Positions 1-13,269 of a stretch of DNA of 64,000 bases are shown here, in pieces; positions within the stretch are counted from its first letter, which is position 1, and every line of letters starts with the position of its first letter. Made by a program: the position numbers and the translations under genes. Under the pieces are notes generated by a model. That model was not told where the DNA came from. It searched no databases and saw only the letters and a program-made list of their open reading frames with translations. Location: NCBI GenBank assembly GCA_918807975.1, contig OU964920.1, forward strand, positions 5,282,501 through 5,346,500. The letters run 5' to 3'. This DNA is from Aplidium turbinatum (lineage: Eukaryota; Chordata; Ascidiacea; Aplousobranchia; Polyclinidae).

Positions 1-1704
1 ATTCTGCGCTTTCAGAGAGTGTTTCGAAACTACAGTTTCTACACAGAATCGTTAGAATTTCACTTTCTTTATCTTGGGTTCCTTCTAGGCGTTTTCCAAC
101 GTTGTTAAAATTTAATGACAACAAGACAAATACAAAAGTGGTAGGGCTACATAGCAAAAATGCTTTTGGCTAGCTGGCAATGTACTTTTTCCTAATTTAT
201 GGAAATTGGGAAGTATTGTAAAATTGTTTGCATTGATGCAACATCTGCACACATTGAATCAATATAAAAAACGCAATGTTGTTAAGTAAAAGTTGCTAGT
301 AGACCTGTGAGAAGAACTTTTGCCTCTTTGGTGTGGACTTTGGCTGTAAGGAGTCTGCTGAATCAACTTAACATAATTTAATTCTAAACGCAATATATAT
401 TCAACTTATACGGAGGTACGTCCGGACATTACGTCACAATGTCTTCACGTCATTCAATGACTGCACGCTACACACGTCACACCAACATGACTTGTTGAAT
501 GCGTTTTATGACCCAAACGGATCCGAAATATTCTTTGCTGGTTCAAACAGTCATGAAGATTCTTGCCTGATGCCTTAAAAACGAATTCTTGTTATGTAAG
601 TGGATCGAATGTGCTCGGTGAAGACGGGCTATTTTTAGCTGCATATTAAATTGGGATGAACGGCTTTAATTGAATGTATCCGACAACAGACGAGATCAAA
701 TCAAACTAAATGAGATTTGATGCAAAAATAAAAGCGAAATAGCGAATGCTATTTAAATCATGCTTCAAAAAAACAATCCTTTTGCATGCTTAATAAACAA
801 ATCCAATATAGGCCTCATAATTCTCCACCGTCCTAAAATATTCCTCGAAATGTCAAGTCAAGTAAACAAAACAGATCTAGCATTAATTTTAGAAAAAATT
901 TATTAAATATTTTTTAAAAACGTTTCAGAAATAAATAAATCTAAAAAATCAAGATTAAAACAGACACCTTAACAAAACATATTGCAGTTACCTACCACAA
1001 ATTACAATGGTCTAATAGTAATATGACTCGAAGCATATAACCAATTTATTTTTGATGGGTTCGCAATGAAATTTAAGTCAGCAGTCGGATGAAATTGGTT
1101 ATTTTCTGGAAATTTTACGTTTGATAACGGTTCATGAAACAGCCAAATACATTGCTTGCCATTATAACCGCGGAAAGCATCACGATTTAACCGTTGCTGA
1201 AAACTAAAATACTCACAAAGTATCATGGCCAGAAAGCCATTGAAGCTTCTTAGACTACCTGACATTTATCGCCAAGACAAAACCTCTGTTGAACCCACAA
1301 TAGTGCCATTGTAAAAAGCAGACACAAATACCAGATCAATTGTTTTTTTTAGATTGGTATACTGGGTTGAGTGCGTTGACCGACCGCGCACAAATTCCTA
1401 TTCTCACGTCGGTTTCAGCGCTGCCATATGGTGTAGCTGTGCAGCAAGAACAACTTGTGTTTTCCAGAGGCAGAAAATGCAAAGTCATTGGTTGTATGTG
1501 AAACGTTTTAAGCACTGCTGAACATATCATGGGAATTCAAAAAACACGATAGATTCAACTCTTCTTTCCAAAGCAACATGAACTGCTTCGAAGAACGTGA
1601 CATGGCTTCCAGTGCCAAACTCAGCCAGTAATGTGACTTTAAAATGGCCACTATGCGAGCTGGGGTAAGTTTTCCCACAACACAACGTTGGAATTTTGGA
1701 ATCT
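1..1704. other. Intergenic, nothing recognised
   Basis: A+T-rich sequence. The short open frames here have no ATG in good context, no recognisable protein similarity and no repeat signature. Confidence 0.6.
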
Positions 1705-1712
1705 AACTAGAC

Positions 1713-1965
1713 CAGCGGTTCTTAACCTTTTGTCTTGTCGGCACCACCTTGAAATTACCAACCAGTTCTCTCACCCCCTCCTATAGGATTGGCTGAAAAG
1801 TAATAGTCGCCTACAGTTCGAAATTTTTGTTGAAACCTGATAAAACAACTTTGCTTCTTACGTCATATTATAACAAATCTTGATAATAATTTAGCATCCC
1901 CGCACCGTCTAGGCATAGGTCTCGCACCCCTTAGTGGTGCGTGCACCCCTGGTTAAGAACCCCTG
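1713..1965. mobile_element. hAT-type MITE, 253 bp, intact ends
   Basis: A non-autonomous DNA transposon. It begins CAGCGGTTCTTAACC and ends GGTTAAGAACCCCTG, which are terminal inverted repeats with one mismatch. It is flanked on both sides by the identical 8-bp direct repeat AACTAGAC (1705-1712 and 1966-1973). Eight-bp duplications and CAG...CTG termini are the hallmark of the hAT superfamily, and the CAG(C/G)GGTTCTTAACC end is typical of Charlie-like MITEs. There is no coding capacity. The perfect duplication suggests a fairly young insertion. Confidence 0.9.
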
Positions 1966-4603
1966 AACTAGACCAAAGACACATTTTTGAAACAATCGCC
2001 AGAGCTATGAGACGCGGCTATTAGAGTGATGAAGTGAATAACGTGAAAGTAATTGTCATAACTAGATTAGATTATTATCAGCAATCACTTTGAAAGGCCA
2101 ACGACGACTTTACAAAGCAGGGATAACTCATGTTCCGATTGAAGGTGCACCGATTATGATAAAATTAATCAATTTTACAGTCTTTACGTCATCTTACGAT
2201 GGCGACAGGATCGTAAATATTGACAGGAATTTTTTTGTTGCCTCAACGCAAATACAGTTTATCAAACGGTAAAATCTACGTCAAAAGGCATCATTTTTCC
2301 ATGATGGTTCCAGCACTTAATTGACATCAACAAACAAACACCACCTTGATCCTGAGAAACATCAGTTGGAATCATCGAAAAAACAGCATAGACGACACTG
2401 GCAACAAAATCTGATGATACACGTAGTGCGGCAGAAGGTTCAACCAGAGTTGCCAGATGTTCTTTAAATTTCCAACCAAATTGCAACTGAAAAGTCACCC
2501 GAAAGTATCCCAATTGTGACAAGTGATGAAACAAGCCCAAAATATGATAAATTTGCGCAAAATATAGTCAAAAGCGAAAAAAATTGGTAAAAATGGAACG
2601 AAACTAAACGAAAAACAACCGCAACTGCTAAAATTTTCTCGCGACTCCAAAACAAAACTGGTCCAATTCCACGAGAAAACCTCGAAACTGGCAACTCTGG
2701 TTCAGGTGGTCAATCACTTTGATCAACGCACATTCATGAAATAGCGTGAGAAACATGTATACTTTTAAAGCAAAGGCAAGGGTAGTAGACAAATATTATT
2801 GGTTCTATGTTTTGTTGATTTATGGTATGGAGAATATCTGTGGGTTTGGCAGACTAGGTATTTGCACAAAGCAGAGTATCGGTAGTTCAATAGTCAAGTT
2901 TTTCCTTGTGCTGTATTAAACAAATATTCAACATGAATAAACCTCAATCCTTGTCTAGACTGAAGGAAATGTCTCCAACAACATTAAAATTTTCAAATAA
3001 ATATGCTAATAATATATGAAGAAACGGTCGAAAATTAAAAGAGAAGTAAGTAAAACATACGATTTTCTTTACAAAAATGTGGGCTAAATACTGCAGACCA
3101 TATTAGAAGCTCGTTGTTTTATTAACAAAACTCCCAAACTGCCTTTCAACTTCAGAAACAGAAAGTGTGGTCACCATAAAAAAAATTCAAGACCAATGCG
3201 ACAATATATCAAAAATAAATTAAAACAAAAAGCCAACTTCAAACTTGAAAAAAAATAAAGTTTTACATTCATGTAAAAACTTTGCAGTTTTGTTATCGCC
3301 TTATGTGGCCTGTTTTTATACCTAAGCTTCTCACATTGCTGCTCAAAGGAAGTTATGGAGATAGGATGTTTTTGTTGACAACATCTCTTGTAAACAAGAC
3401 ATCAGCAACATTCAGCATGTGTTCTGATGCGTCACAGAAGCGCAGGCGGTGAAACGTTGACCATCACAATATGGTTCGCACATCTGAGCTTCTCTGCTGA
3501 GATTCCACTTTATAAAGAGCCGACAGAGCGAATGTCAAGTCGAAACGATGCTGCTGGTAAATCTCAAAGTATTTTTAAAACAGAAATGTTAAGAGCTTTC
3601 GTTTCAATCGGAAGCTACGCTCACCAAACAAATGAAGTCTGTAACTTAACAACGATTTTGTCCAAAGGACATGTTAAAATCTGACAAGAGAATAATTTAA
3701 GTTGCCTTCATGTTATACACCGTAAAAATTGTGCTCACAGATATTTCTGACCAAACCTCTTGCTCACTTACGAATCCTTGAGCAAATGGAACATATGTGG
3801 CGACGATGCTTGTCAGAATGATATTTATATGAGGAGCCTTTTTTTACTTGAAAGCCGAACTTATCGCAAACTTTCTTAATCAGGAACGGAAAAAATGACC
3901 AAAACCGAAGGGAGAAAAGTAAGGGAGTCTCTTCTGTTATAAAAGAGTTTGGGCAAAGCTTCAAAATTTTGAAAAAATAGATCCAGTTTATCGGGTTTGT
4001 TCAACTAATTTCGCAGTGTTTTATTTTAAAATGTTGTGAAATATTAGCTTAAAAGTCAGATAAGGACATATAAATCAGACATGAACAACTTTCTTACAAA
4101 GCAAGCGACACCTTTTTTAAATGTTTGAGTTTTTTTCAAACGCAAGAAAAACCTTCTTGTTCAAATTCCACAGAAAACTAATGGGTGCGGTCGTGCATCA
4201 ATTCAGGCCTAACAATCCAAACCTGATTTTTGAAATCTACAAGATAAACCCGATCTAGATTGTCAGTCGTTATATCCTTCAATATCTTGTTGGTAGCCTA
4301 GCTTAGTCTCAAGAAGAACCATGGCAAAACATTTTTTCATTATCTCTGTTGTTTGATTTTTTTCAAATTTACAAGGTAGGCAATTGGTTAAAATAAACTT
4401 GCACAACTCACCACCCTAGACTAAAACTGAGTCCTAAAGCAAGCAACTTTTCCATGGGGACACCGTTTCAGTGTTAAATAGCTTTTATGGCAATCAAATT
4501 CATGTCTTTTTTAATTGAAACACAAACACACAGGAAAATTTTGCAATATGCGAACTTACACCAACTGTAGCCACTACCTGCAGCTTTTGTGAAACTTTAC
4601 ACA

Positions 4604-4675
4604 TTCAATTAAAAAAAAAAAAAAAAAACACACGATACTCTCAATTGAAAAAAAAAAAAAAAAAACGATACTCTA
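4604..4675 (+). repeat. Tandem duplication with two poly-A tracts
   Basis: Two adjacent units of the form CAATT(G)-A(17-18)-(CACA)CGATACTCT. The A-runs lie at about 4611-4628 and 4648-4665. A small local tandem duplication. Confidence 0.75.
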
Positions 4676-5424
4676 GAATAGATTCTTTAGAGAATGATTG
4701 AATGGGTCGCAATAAAAAAGAATTCCCAAAATTGATACTGTATTGAACGAACAACTGATACTCCCTAAGGAAATGACGAAAGTCATTTGCCAAAGCAACC
4801 TGGCGTAAAAACCAATATATTAGATTTCACAGAACAACAGGTAACGGCCAATTTACTCAAAATCACGGTCTCTTGAATGAAAAAGAACGATTAGTTTTTA
4901 ACAAGTCAACTATTTTGATACATTGAATAGAAGTAAAACTTGTTTAAATTGGAGAATGGGATAAGTCTGTCGTCACTTTATTAGCAAGTAGCTGGTCTTA
5001 GTTGGTCGTGGTGAACATGACACAATTTGTTACCCTCTTTACATTAAACATTCTTTGAGTTACAGCCGTTTCATGGGTAAATTGCACAAACAAATAAAAC
5101 ATAAAAGCTAAAAATAAGAAGAAAATAAATCAACAAAATGCTGAAATAAAAGTTGGTTACTGACGTTTCATAAAAAATCACATTTTTTCTTTTCCTAAAT
5201 AACAAATCTTGTATCAACTCCCAATGACGGATTGGATGCTATTGCTGCCAACATTGATAAACGAAGGTTTGATAATTCCTGGCGAGGGCATAATGAGATG
5301 TTAAAACAAGAAACCAGACGTGATTTTTGGTTAGTACAAGTGTGAAACAGTAGATTGGTAAGTCTACATCATAAATATTAGCACACTTGTACGTTGTAGG
5401 CCTACTTTGCTGCGCCGCCATTGT

Positions 5425-5524
5425 AGCTGCGTTGGCCTTATCTGCTTTGTAAAGCGCTAAGAGCAAAGTACTGTATATCTGCTATAAATTCACTGCTATA
5501 TAAAAACACGCATTATTATTATTA
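5425..5524 (-). repeat. Retroposon-like tail ending in an ATT microsatellite
   Basis: On the minus strand this reads from (AAT)n through TATATAGCAGTG to AGCGCTTTACAAAG. That layout (ATT repeat, TATATAGC, GCGCTTTACA) resembles the tails of dispersed retroposon-like repeats in many marine invertebrates. No coding sequence is attached. The family assignment is from memory of the pattern only. Confidence 0.3.
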
Positions 5525-6326
5525 AAACCATGTGTTCAACTAACCAATAATTTTAAAAATAATATTAGCTAGAAATGTGTACATCTAACGCGGCCCATGA
5601 CCTTGGCAATTCTATTCTTCGTTTTACAAAGTGGATACCAGTGTGTGACTCCACTTTAATTGCTTTACGACTGAACATTATGAATTACCGGTTCAAGATA
5701 AAGCCCAAGAACACACGATAACAAAATAAATTGCAACAAAATCGTTTTTCTTGCTTGAATGGTTTTTCTTGCTGTGGTTGCTTGAAAAACAAATATTGAA
5801 AATCACTTCAAAAATACGTAACATACTTTGACGTTTTCCTTCGGTCACCACAGATGATCGCGCAAGAAACTAAATTAGTCTCGCCACATCGTACGTTTGA
5901 GTAAAACAGAATGAAAGCAGGAAGTCACAAATAATAAAACATTTTTTGTCTTTGTCAATAGCCTACTTGAGTTGTGTAAAAACTATGGAATAAAAGAAAA
6001 GAATGATAATTAGGCAGTGCGCACAGCACCACTTATTCCACAAGCTAGTAATGTGAGGCTTGTTGTTTTGCTAAGAGCATCGCCCATACGTTGCATAAGC
6101 CCCCACATTAACATTGCATCTAATGCCAGCACATTGGGATTCTGCAACTCGATATTGAGAAAGTCTTATTTTAAAAAACATCTCAAAAAAATCAATGAAA
6201 ATATGAATCACAACTTTGCTGGTGTGGAGAAATATAAGAAGCGATGCTTGATTTTGAATGTAACACAACAATAACAACCATAGTTCGGTGAAAAAAATGT
6301 CAATCAAGATACTGTAAGTGTAACCA

Positions 6327-6536
6327 GAGCCGAGAAAGGATAATTTGGGCCGGTGCCAATGCCATCCTCGTGCCCCAAATTAAGGCACTTTCAAGAAAAA
6401 ACGCACTATATCCAAATAATAATGATTTCTTTAAGTTCCAGGCCCCTTAGAAAGGTTTACGGGTTCCAAAGTCATCCCGGCCCTAGGTCGAAAAATTTCT
6501 GGAATCCCTCTGGAATCCCTCTGTCACCGTTACTGA
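6327..6536 (+). repeat. Type B MITE-like repeat, copy 1
   Basis: Shares the words GATAATTTGGGCCGGTGCCA, CCCAAATTAAG, and the block CCCCTTAGAAAGGTTTACGGG with the copies at 22.8, 33.1, 19.5 and 48.2 kb. This copy has lost the clear GTAGCG terminus. Non-coding; the open frame across it is incidental. Confidence 0.6.
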
Positions 6537-7139
6537 CTGTAACTACTGCAACTTAAGGTACTGTACCTGTTGCAAATAAGATTTTATCGAACTTCAAAAT
6601 TCTGTTAAAACTAAACAAATGAAAAAGTCACATCATCAATTGGGATCTTCAATTGGATCAACATAACTTGGAGCCTATAAATCCAGAGCCTTTTAATTTG
6701 CATCGTCTTAAAATCCAGACTGTAGTACTAGACACACATAAATACATTGACCTCGCCAAGAAAATCTCCTTATGACGTTTTGATGAGTAAAGCAAGATTG
6801 GATTTTCATTCAATTAGTGAAATTTACTTTTGCGAATGATGAATTATTTACAAAATGGTGATAAACAAACGTGTTTGATCATCAGACAATATTGAACCAC
6901 ACGTCAGCGCTTTGTGACGTCACATAAACAGCAGCTCAACCGCTTTTGTGTTGTTCAAATATAAACTTGGAGACACTGCATCTGAAATAAATCACAAACT
7001 GAATGACCTCTCTGGAAGATGACGTTTACCCCCTTCCACTAGAGATTAATCGATAAAAGTTGAAAAAAGTTTTGTTGTGTTGTTTTGTTGAAAAAAGCGA
7101 CAGGCTCCAATGACAAGGGTTCTATTCTAGGCGCGTACT

Positions 7140-7185
7140 GTTGAAACGTAGATTCAACGTCTGCAGACGTCGAATTTATGTAACA
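7140..7185. repeat. Short palindromic repeat, copy at 7.1 kb
   Basis: Contains the palindromic core GATTCAACGTCTGCAGACGT followed by CGAATTTATGTAA, the signature of the short palindromic family described at 9.46 kb. The outer arms are eroded. Confidence 0.6.
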
Positions 7186-7250
7186 ACAACCGATTTTCTG
7201 GCTAGGTTCATGCCTGTGGTCGGTGGTTCCAACCTTTTGCAAGTAAATTG

Positions 7251-7400
7251 CCGGCTGCATAGCCGAGTGATGGGAGCACTGGTTCGACGTTCGATAGGGC
7301 ACCAGTTCGACACCGCTCAAGAGCATGTAGCTGCGTCTTTGGCAAGACACTTAAAGGTATACGGTCGATTTCGGAGTGGCGCCCCCTAGACTATAGCCCT
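7251..7400 (+). mobile_element. tRNA-derived SINE, diverged copy
   Basis: The head reads GGCTGCATAGCCGAGTGATG, close to a tRNA A box (TRGCNNAGYGG). CCAGTTCGACACC follows as a B-box relic, then the family body CTCAAGAGCATG...GGCAAGACACTTAAAGG. The same body occurs at 18.1, 45.1, 46.0 and 12.5 kb. The tail here (GGAGTGGCGCCCCC) differs from the other copies, so this may be a subfamily. Not a functional tRNA. Confidence 0.7.
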
Positions 7401-9454
7401 TAATCATTCTCATGATTATAAACAGTACGCTGCTTTAGAAGGAATGCCTATGTCCCTTCTTAAGGCAATGGTCTGCTGAACTGAACAAGTAAATTAAACC
7501 GCCAACGTTTCGTTTCGGAACGAGCTTTGTCAGCTTGAGTTCGAGGATGAAAGAGTTCTCCAAACAGACGAGCTGTCATCAAAGATAAGTTTAGTTGTGG
7601 TGGACTTTAGAAATAGCTTTGAATGTGATGAATAAACGGTTGAATGATCGAATCGTTTATGGTTCAAGCAGTTAAACTAACTGCAGCTTAAACCAAATGA
7701 ACATACAAAAACTGTTTTCTTCGGCTGCTTTGCATGATGTTGATGACAACGCAGTACAGCAACATCACGTGACAAGCCCTTGTTCTACTTATTTGGTGGT
7801 GCTTTCATCAAAAACGACAGGATGAAGATTTTCCCGTCTGAACAGCAATACAAAGAGGAAGCGTCATAAGCATCTCCGTTGGTACATGCTGTTGTTAGGG
7901 CTCATGTAGGCGGAAAACAGCGCCTGCTGTTTAAGATGTGAAGAAAGAGCAGAAGGAAAAGCAGAACTGCAGTTTATGCTAATTATTTCTTCACTGAACG
8001 CCACTACTATAGTAGCAGCATGCGCGCTTTTATGAATGAAACTCGGATCAGTGCGGGATATGAATGGATAAACGGCTACGAAGGTATAGTAGTAATACTA
8101 GTAAACGTAACTTAACTTGTAAAATAAACCTTTTCAATGACACTTTTCACAAAGTGCAACATAGCCAATCACGAGAAGTTTAACTCAAAACTTTTGAAAC
8201 ATCAGTCTGCAAATGAAAGAATGAATTCGTATGCTGTGAACTTAGGGTACTGATAGTGTTTAAAAAGTCCCCTTGTAGTGACTAGTAAGATGGAGGCAAC
8301 GCAATTAAACCGTTCATTCATAAAAACATTATTCACATACAGCAATTGCGAAACAAAGGAAATACTACGAAGAAACACTTCCACGTATTGTGACATCATC
8401 AAAGGTGATATCAATTGTGCTGTCTCTGTGAATCACAGTAACAAAAGACCAAACTGATTGACTCGGCTTACAGCGATTTTCATTTCCTCGAAAAGCCGGT
8501 GAGAGATACAAGACTGCGAACAGCGCTTTTCAGCTTCAAAACCTAGGAAAAGAGAAATAACCTCGCACCAAAACAGAAAGCTTGTAGGCTACAACGTAAA
8601 CACGAAACAAAGAACATTCAAATACAGGATGAAAATCTAAATTCACAGCACAACTGTTCAGTTGAACATATTGTTCACTTAAAACAAAACTTCGCAAATT
8701 ATCTTTATCAAACACCAAAGAAATGTATTGCTGAAAGTCTGTTGTAATGCCAGCTTGCAAAATCGTGAAATATAAAGTGAAGGAAATACAAAAAATGTAA
8801 AAAAAATGTACAAGGAATAGGTTATTGCTGTTTTTGAACAAAACTGTAAATGTGTCTGTTGTTTAACTCTGTGCAAAGCTAATTCAATTTACGTACCATT
8901 TAGTATTCTAGTATTTCTATTTCACTAGAAGAATAACCAGCGTCAGCTACTCAAATATTACTTTTGTGAGCATGCTACTGCGTGGTGCGTGCCAGCTTTA
9001 GACCCAAAAGAGTCGTTTTTTTGTTCTTTTCAATCTTCTACGATAAAAAGCCATCGAAGATTCTTTTGTCGCGCGAAACAGCGTGGGTAAAGTTTTTACA
9101 TACTTTTATGAATGAATGATTAATTCATTTGTTGCGGGAGAAATGTTAAACGGTGTCAAGAGAAGCCTGTATAAAGGAAGGCACGTATCCCCTTCCGATC
9201 GTTTGCCATGCGCATGTCGAAAAAAGTCATGATTCTTCACCACGAATCTTGTAGGAGAAAATCTTCAGGAAGTAATGCTTCCCACGAAACACAGAACCAA
9301 CATCAAGAAAGCTTTCTAATTAAGTTTTTGCAGATCGTCAGTAGTATGACCTTTTGTCCCCAAATTTCGTATTGTCGGTTGCCTTCAAGATTGTTTACAT
9401 TAAGCTGCCGATGTGGTGGTCATACAACGAAACGGAAAGTAAAGGCTTTTATCC
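7401..9454. other. Intergenic, no gene recognised
   Basis: Nothing coding recognised. At about 7,500 a GAAACGTT-type motif (minus strand) is present. Hydrophobic open frames at 8.5-8.9 kb are A+T-driven and overlap each other in different frames. Confidence 0.5.
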
Positions 9455-9536
9455 AGACAGCAAATCAATTGTTTTTTACATTGATTCAACGTTTGCAGAC
9501 GTTGAATTAATGTAAAAACAGTTAATTATTCTGTCT
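9455..9536. repeat. Short palindromic repeat, best-preserved copy (82 bp)
   Basis: A near-complete inverted repeat. The left arm starts AGACAGCAAATCAATTG and runs into TTTTTACATTGATTCAACGT. The right arm is its reverse complement with a few mismatches, ending TTAATTATTCTGTCT; the centre is near 9,495. The core GCAGACGTTGAATYAATGTAAAAA recurs at least eight more times in this window. Foldback MITE-like; no coding capacity. Confidence 0.8.
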
Positions 9537-10138
9537 TAAACCAATCTAGATGCTTCTAGTTTTACTTTTTATTGAAACGAAACGCTGCCACAGATAAATA
9601 AGTGATGACTTTTATTGGTTTCGCTTTCGCTTTAATGTGATAATAAGAAATGCTCGTTTCTATTTTTCTAACGAGAAGACATTGAAGTGAAGAAAATATC
9701 CCTTGAGTTGTGTCGGGCTGAATTGTTATAAATGTACAGACTAGTACATTAATTTATAACATTGAGGATGAAGATAGTATAGTTTTTGAAACGTTTGCTG
9801 AACATGAGTTTAGTATCTATACTTGAGTTTTGAAAGAATGGTGAACTTAATCTCCATTGCTGAGATGAATATGTAATGTGAGGTTTAACGCCCCCCACAG
9901 ATGCAAGGAGTTGAGAGGATTATTTGTTCCCCCCTCCCCTCCCCCAGTACCATTGAAATCCTCGAGCCTCCAATCATGATATTTCTAAGAAAAATGCGCT
10001 ACTAAGTGACTCGATGACTATTATAGTCTTTCACTGCTTCCTGTCTGTTGTGCACTCTAGTTTGTTGGGGTGCTATTTTTGTTTGTATTGTTTATAATTG
10101 TACCGTACTATTCTCGCAACAGACGAAATAAAAGTTTT

Positions 10139-10168
10139 CTCTTTTCTCTCTCTCTCTTTCTCTCTCTA
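10139..10168 (+). repeat. CT-rich microsatellite
   Basis: Imperfect (CT)n/(TCTTT) run of about 30 bp. Confidence 0.85.
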
Positions 10169-10200
10169 CTATATCCAAAAAAAGTAGGTTTTTTTTTGGT

Positions 10201-10295
10201 TTTTTCAAGCCCCTTGAAACGATTACGGGCCCTTAAAGTCCTGCCGGGCCCGGGTCCAAAAGTACCTTTTGAACCTCTTATCAACGCTACAACTA
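10201..10295 (+). repeat. Type B repeat fragment, copy 2
   Basis: Reads CAAGCCCCTTGAAACGATTA, then CGGGCCCGGGTCCAAAAGTA, ending ATCAACGCTAC. This matches the end of the type B family, whose full terminus is CCTGTCAACGCTACTG. Confidence 0.6.
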
Positions 10296-11860
10296 CCTAC
10301 AGGAGCAGACTATTGAGTCACACAGACACCAACGAAGCAATGTTTTTACAGCGACCACGAAGCAACCACGTCTCATGCTCCGGATGGACAAAACTTTTCT
10401 CGCCGAAGAAAATGTGCAACATAAAACTGTTGTCTTTTTTGATCGGTTGACTTGAACCATGGGTTGAACCACACTGTACTGAAACATTTTGCAGCGTGAT
10501 ACGAAATTGAAAACTGTAAGTTTCTGCGGTACAGCCTTCAATTCCAGATCGAAACAAGTTCCCAAATAAATGATACAGTCTTAGCGTTCCGTGTCAGCAT
10601 TCCAGAGCCATGACTTGGGGAATGTCAAATGAGGCGAGTATCCTTTGGAGAGTACTAAAAGGTTATTGTCATTTCTAGTATCAGCTACTTAACTAAACTA
10701 TTTACATGATGAACAACTTCTGATAAGACTACTAAACCTGCTAAGCTGACTCGATAAACCGGGTTACATTGAAACAACACAAAATCGTTCAACTTTTACT
10801 GCATTATTATTCAGGTCCAGCTAGAACACACCCTTCAGAAAAGATCTGGGTTTTGACAAACCTCTAGGACTAAGCTTCTTTGTAAAGAGAATAGAAGTAT
10901 CTTTGACAGGGTTGACCTCACGGCGTATGCATTTCGTAAAGAAACAACTCACAGTTTATCTGCAACAAGCCACTCAAGCATGCCACGCAAAACATGTTGT
11001 TTTCAGAATGACTGACTTCTGCTTTTCTTCAAACACAAAACCGTTATACTTGACAGCACTCGGAGTCAAATGTCAAGAAAACACGTCAAGAGTTTGACAT
11101 TGAAATGAGATAAAACCTTTTCAAAGTTAAAAAAAAAAGGAAAAAAGTAAGTAGGAATTATACCAAAGGTAGGCATTAACAAGCAGTGATTTATGTCGTG
11201 TTTTAAATGCATGAAAAGTGGCAAATGCTGCAAAACCAAAATATGACAACACTCGAAACAGAAAGCGTTTTGACGCGGATTCTCAATAACGCCAAGCTAG
11301 ATAACAACCACCCATCATGAACATAGGTGTGTGTTCAACATTGCTGTCTTTTTTGTCTTGAACAAAAAAGCACTCTAGTCAGGCCACGCATAAGCAACTC
11401 ACCAATTGTTTCACAAAGTGCCAAATTCAAAACTTCATGGCATTTTTTCATAGATGGAGACCTAACACAAAGAGTCTCAAAAGGTTCCTCAGAATTTTTA
11501 GCTCCTTACACAAAAAGAATAGATTCTTATTGGTTGTCAAACAAAAAAAACTAAGTTTTTCCAGCTGACAAAAGTTGCTTGCTATCATTATTGCATATCA
11601 TTATATTAACTATCAAATTATAGAGTATATCTTTTCAAGTGAGAATCTGAGCACTGAAGCCAACAATAGTTGTTATTTATACATCATTTCAACGTTTAAG
11701 AACGTTAAAACGATTAATCCGATTATGCAATTCTACTCCACAATTGACGTGGTCAAGATAGGAAGAAATCATCTTGTCATATTTTAACGTCATTGTCTGG
11801 ACTCAGCCATAAATAAATCTTATAATCTTTCAAAAACAACCTTGATCTCGACCGAGACTC

Positions 11861-11931
11861 TCCCAGACAGCAAAATCCGTCGTCTGCAGACGTTGAATCA
11901 ATGTAAAAAGGACAGAATTGGTTGACTGGGA
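11861..11931. repeat. Short palindromic repeat with CCCAG...CTGGG ends
   Basis: Bounded by CCCAGACAGCAAAATCC on the left and AATTGGTTGACTGGG on the right, with the family core GTCTGCAGACGTTGAATCAA inside. The left half is shortened relative to the copy at 9.46 kb. This copy defines the outer termini of the family (about CCCAGWCAG). Confidence 0.7.
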
Positions 11932-12454
11932 AGCGATCACTCAATGGATTTACAAACGCTTGACCACAAAATAAAGTAAATTTACTATTCCATTCAATGT
12001 ACTTTTGAAATTTCTTGATAACTGATCAATGCATCAACATGATATGGTGACATTGCATATGTTTTTGTGACGTCTTAAGCTTTTACGCTTTGTATATCAG
12101 CGTTTCTTTGTACAGTATCTTGAGCAGGAGGCATTCTTAGCTTGCAACATAATCTTTACGAGAATCGACCTATAGTGGTTTGCATGGAAATGGATTATCG
12201 CAATTGCCGAATCATCTGCAATTCGATGCAGGCGATTAAGCTTAGAAACGTTTAGACTATAAATCCTGGGCATATCCTCTTCAATAGAGTAAGGCACGGT
12301 ATCATTATCGAAGTGATACATAACTGCAATGGAATAAAACTTGGCTCTTATTTGAAAAGACAACGCCAGTGTTTGCTGCCGAGTTATTTTCTTTGTCAAA
12401 GAGTTGTTTCAAATTGTTGCCGCTTTAAATTTTTATTTTTTAATCCAGTTTCTG

Positions 12455-12620
12455 TTTGTGCCTGGTGGTAGAGATATAACTCAAGTAGCCTAGACGGGAA
12501 AAAATGAAGCCAATCTTCGTGTCCACTTTCAAGCGTGTCATTACACTTCGCACAGGAAAAAATTGTAACTTGGTGAAGTACAACGTCTGTCAGACGGTCT
12601 CAATACTTGGCTATGCAGCC
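12455..12620 (-). mobile_element. tRNA-derived SINE, old copy with a GCCTA micro-insertion
   Basis: Reversed copy of the SINE seen at 18.1 kb. It shows the tail-side block GCCTGGTGGTAGAGAT, then GACGGGAAAAAATGAAGCCAA, GTGTCCACTTTCAAGCG, and the head remnant CTTGGCTATGCAGCC. Where the other copies read AAGTAGACGGG, AAGTGGACGGG or AAGTGTACGGG, this one reads AAGTAGCCTAGACGGG, a 5-bp gain that creates TAGCCTA (12,486-12,492). Diverged and non-functional. Confidence 0.65.
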
Positions 12621-13269
12621 TACTCTTACTACGATAATTGTACACTGGTGTTCAAGCTCATTTACATTTTTCTCGTTTTTATCTACTGTTTTCCATAACC
12701 CATTCTTAACTTCTGTACAAGGCATCCATTATGTGCACCTTCTTGATGTAACAATCCTTTCAAAACAAAAACTTTATTCAAATATTAAAGCAACCAATGG
12801 CGTTAGAAAAAATACCTGGAAAGTGATATTATGGAACTGCAAGAAATACGACACACAAAAGTTAAACAAGGCAAGAAATGACAAAAATGAGTATCTGCAA
12901 ATCAGTTTCAAAAAACTTTGGCTAAAGGCAAAAGTGTAGGCTAAGCAAGCCACCTGCTTACTAATGACTCTCGCTTAATGTTATGTAATTTCCTGAGAAA
13001 TGAGATAAAATTTGTGCGAGCTGTTTAATAGACAACAAACACTTTGTCGTGTAATGATATACAACATTATCTTGACATGTATGAGGAATGTAGTTGCTTC
13101 ATAGGCAAACGCGGATGTGTTAATTCCCCTGCTGTCGCAAAATATTAATCGGCTTTTGAGAAAGTGAAGCCAGATTAGGTTTTTGTACCTTGTACAGCAC
13201 GGGAAACACGTGTACAACAACATCGGTTTTAAAATTAAAAGCTTTTGCACGTAAGCTAATTTTGCAGCG

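Larger units (their letters stand above)
1974..6326. other. Intergenic, no gene recognised
   Basis: Apart from the poly-A duplication at 4.6 kb and a retroposon-like tail at 5.4 kb (listed separately) I see nothing that supports a gene. Open frames up to about 90 codons occur, as expected by chance at this base composition. Confidence 0.5.
9537..11860. other. Intergenic with low-complexity sequence
   Basis: Holds a CT microsatellite and one type B repeat fragment (listed separately). A C-rich stretch lies at about 9,890-9,950. A 126-codon open frame that crosses the microsatellite and the repeat is not credible as a gene. Confidence 0.5.

Noticed and set aside
3764-3964. Minus-strand frame followed by a strong donor (TTC|GTAAGTGAG)
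   Set aside because: A single good donor without a good acceptor or homology is expected many times by chance.
10070-10450. 126-codon open frame
   Set aside because: Runs through a CT microsatellite and a type B repeat.
12097-12399. 100-codon minus-strand open frame with protein-like composition
   Set aside because: Starts at TTG, no splice sites of quality, no recognised family; kept only as a note.
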